Positions 63,537 to 64,000 of a stretch of 64,000 bases of DNA are shown here, piece by piece; position 1 is the stretch's first letter; the number at the start of each line of letters is the position of its first letter. The stretch spans positions 1 to 64,000 of the forward strand of contig NZ_LHPI01000020.1 in the NCBI RefSeq assembly GCF_001274785.1, in the 5' to 3' direction. The notes beneath the pieces were generated by a model. The model ran no database searches and was not told the DNA's origin. It saw only the letters and a program-made list of their open reading frames with translations. Both the position numbers and the translations under genes were made by a program. The stretch comes from Vibrio hepatarius (GTDB lineage: Bacteria > Pseudomonadota > Gammaproteobacteria > Enterobacterales > Vibrionaceae).

Positions 63537-63641
63537 ATGCCACGTAATTCGTGTTCTACACAACGTATTACACTGGGTAAGCGAAAATGCTTACCGGCCT
63601 TAGTTTTTTCTATTTCTACCGATTTTAAAAGCCTCCCGTAA
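63537..63641 (+). CDS. pyrL: pyrB operon leader peptide
   Basis: A 34-codon reading frame (starts MPRNSCSTQR, ends FKSLP) with GGAG ahead of its ATG. Its 3' end runs through the T-rich tract and into the attenuator stem, so a ribosome closely following RNA polymerase would stop the terminator from forming. This is the pyrBI-type UTP-sensing design. The sequence has little similarity to the E. coli PyrL peptide, as expected for leader peptides. Confidence 0.75.
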   Translation: MPRNSCSTQRITLGKRKCLPALVFSISTDFKSLP

Positions 63642-63655
63642 TGGGAGGCTTTTTT
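63576..63655 (+). promoter_or_regulatory. pyrB pause hairpin, U-tract and attenuator
   Basis: GGTAAGC (63576-63582) pairs with GCTTACC (63589-63595) as a pause hairpin, followed by a U-rich tract (63600-63616) where polymerase slows when UTP is low. Then AAAAGCCTCCC pairs with GGGAGGCTTTTTT (63627-63655), the terminator. Low UTP lets the ribosome catch up and read through into pyrB. Confidence 0.85.
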
Positions 63656-63691
63656 ATTGCCTAAAATTCGTACTCAGATGGGAAGATGACT

Positions 63692-64000
63692 ATGACAAAC
63701 TCGCTTTACAACAAGCACATTATCTCGATTCCTGAGCTGTCGCGTGACGAGCTGGAATTGATTGTCAAAACTGCTGGTGAACTGAAAGCCGAACCAAACC
63801 CGGATCTGATCAAGAACAAAGTGATCGCGAGCTGTTTCTTTGAACCTTCAACCCGTACCCGCCTCTCTTTCGAAACCGCGATTCAGCGCATCGGTGGTGA
63901 CGTTATCGGCTTCGACAACGGTGGTAACACTTCATTGGCGAAGAAAGGGGAAACACTGGCGGACTCGGTTCAAGTTATCTCGTCATACGTAGATGCGTTC
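63692..64000 (+). CDS. pyrB: aspartate carbamoyltransferase catalytic subunit, partial
   Basis: The first 103 codons of aspartate transcarbamylase, cut by the right edge of the window. It begins MTNSLYNKHIISIPELSRDE and has the carbamoyl phosphate motif in FFEPSTRTRLSFE (about 49-61). It joins carbamoyl phosphate and aspartate in pyrimidine synthesis. It follows the attenuator by about 37 bp, and GGAAG precedes the ATG. The regulatory subunit gene pyrI is expected just off the window. Confidence 0.96.
   Translation, partial: MTNSLYNKHIISIPELSRDELELIVKTAGELKAEPNPDLIKNKVIASCFFEPSTRTRLSFETAIQRIGGDVIGFDNGGNTSLAKKGETLADSVQVISSYVDAF

Overview
The window is chromosomal DNA from a Vibrio species. 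Proteins such as LuxS, GshA, OadGAB, CsrA, AlaS, RecX/RecA, PncC/MutS, LptFG, PepA-HolC-ValS, RapA and ArgF/PyrB look Vibrio-like, and several gene orders (luxS to gshA to M16 peptidase; oadGAB to csrA to lysC; pepA-holC-valS; argF-pyrB) match the order I remember for the large Vibrio chromosome. The species cannot be fixed from the sequence alone.

Layout. 1-433 is the promoter region of an rRNA operon that lies just off the left edge: two leftward promoters with a P1/P2 arrangement. 434-6260 holds a VOC-fold protein and a leftward six-gene chitobiose/cellobiose PTS operon (IIB, IIC, IIA, GH4 phospho-glycosidase, ChbG-type deacetylase, LacI regulator) with a perfect 14-bp LacI-type operator upstream. 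7063-11202 is the most unusual region. Four rightward genes encode three small exported Asn/Gln/Ser-rich proteins and a periplasmic C39-type cysteine peptidase. They converge on an outer-membrane beta-barrel gene and a CsgD/VpsT-like regulator. I read this as a functional-amyloid (Fap-like) system. Two of the exported proteins carry a double-glycine leader pattern that the C39 peptidase could cut. 11488-13344 has an SDR oxidoreductase and a di-haem cytochrome c peroxidase. 14063-15506 is a strikingly AT-rich overlapping pair, an EAL phosphodiesterase and an AraC-type regulator, next to a tRNA-Leu gene. 16335-19383 holds an exported coiled-coil protein of unknown function, a DUF2254 membrane protein and an RDD protein.

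From 19430 leftward genes dominate: luxS, an SLT-type lipoprotein, gshA (UUG start), an M16 peptidase lipoprotein, a YqaA membrane protein, an alcohol dehydrogenase-like protein, and the oadGAB sodium pump. An eight-gene tRNA operon (six Arg-ACG, two Ser-GCT, partly a 245-bp tandem duplication) lies before csrA, lysC and alaS. A nitrite assimilation cluster (nirB-nirD-nirC-cobA) sits between alaS and recX. Next come recX, recA (with LexA box), pncC and, divergently, mutS. After mutS the order jumps to lptG-lptF, pepA-holC-valS, an M48 peptidase and DUF898 protein, a 2-hydroxyacid dehydrogenase, rluA, rapA, phoH, argF (with ARG box) and the start of pyrB behind a complete UTP-sensing leader/attenuator.

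Most of the window is core metabolism, translation and DNA repair. The accessory parts are the chitobiose PTS operon, the amyloid-like cluster, the EAL/AraC pair and the nir cluster. The CsgD/VpsT-like regulator and the EAL protein both point to cyclic-di-GMP control of surface adhesion in the 7-15.5 kb stretch.
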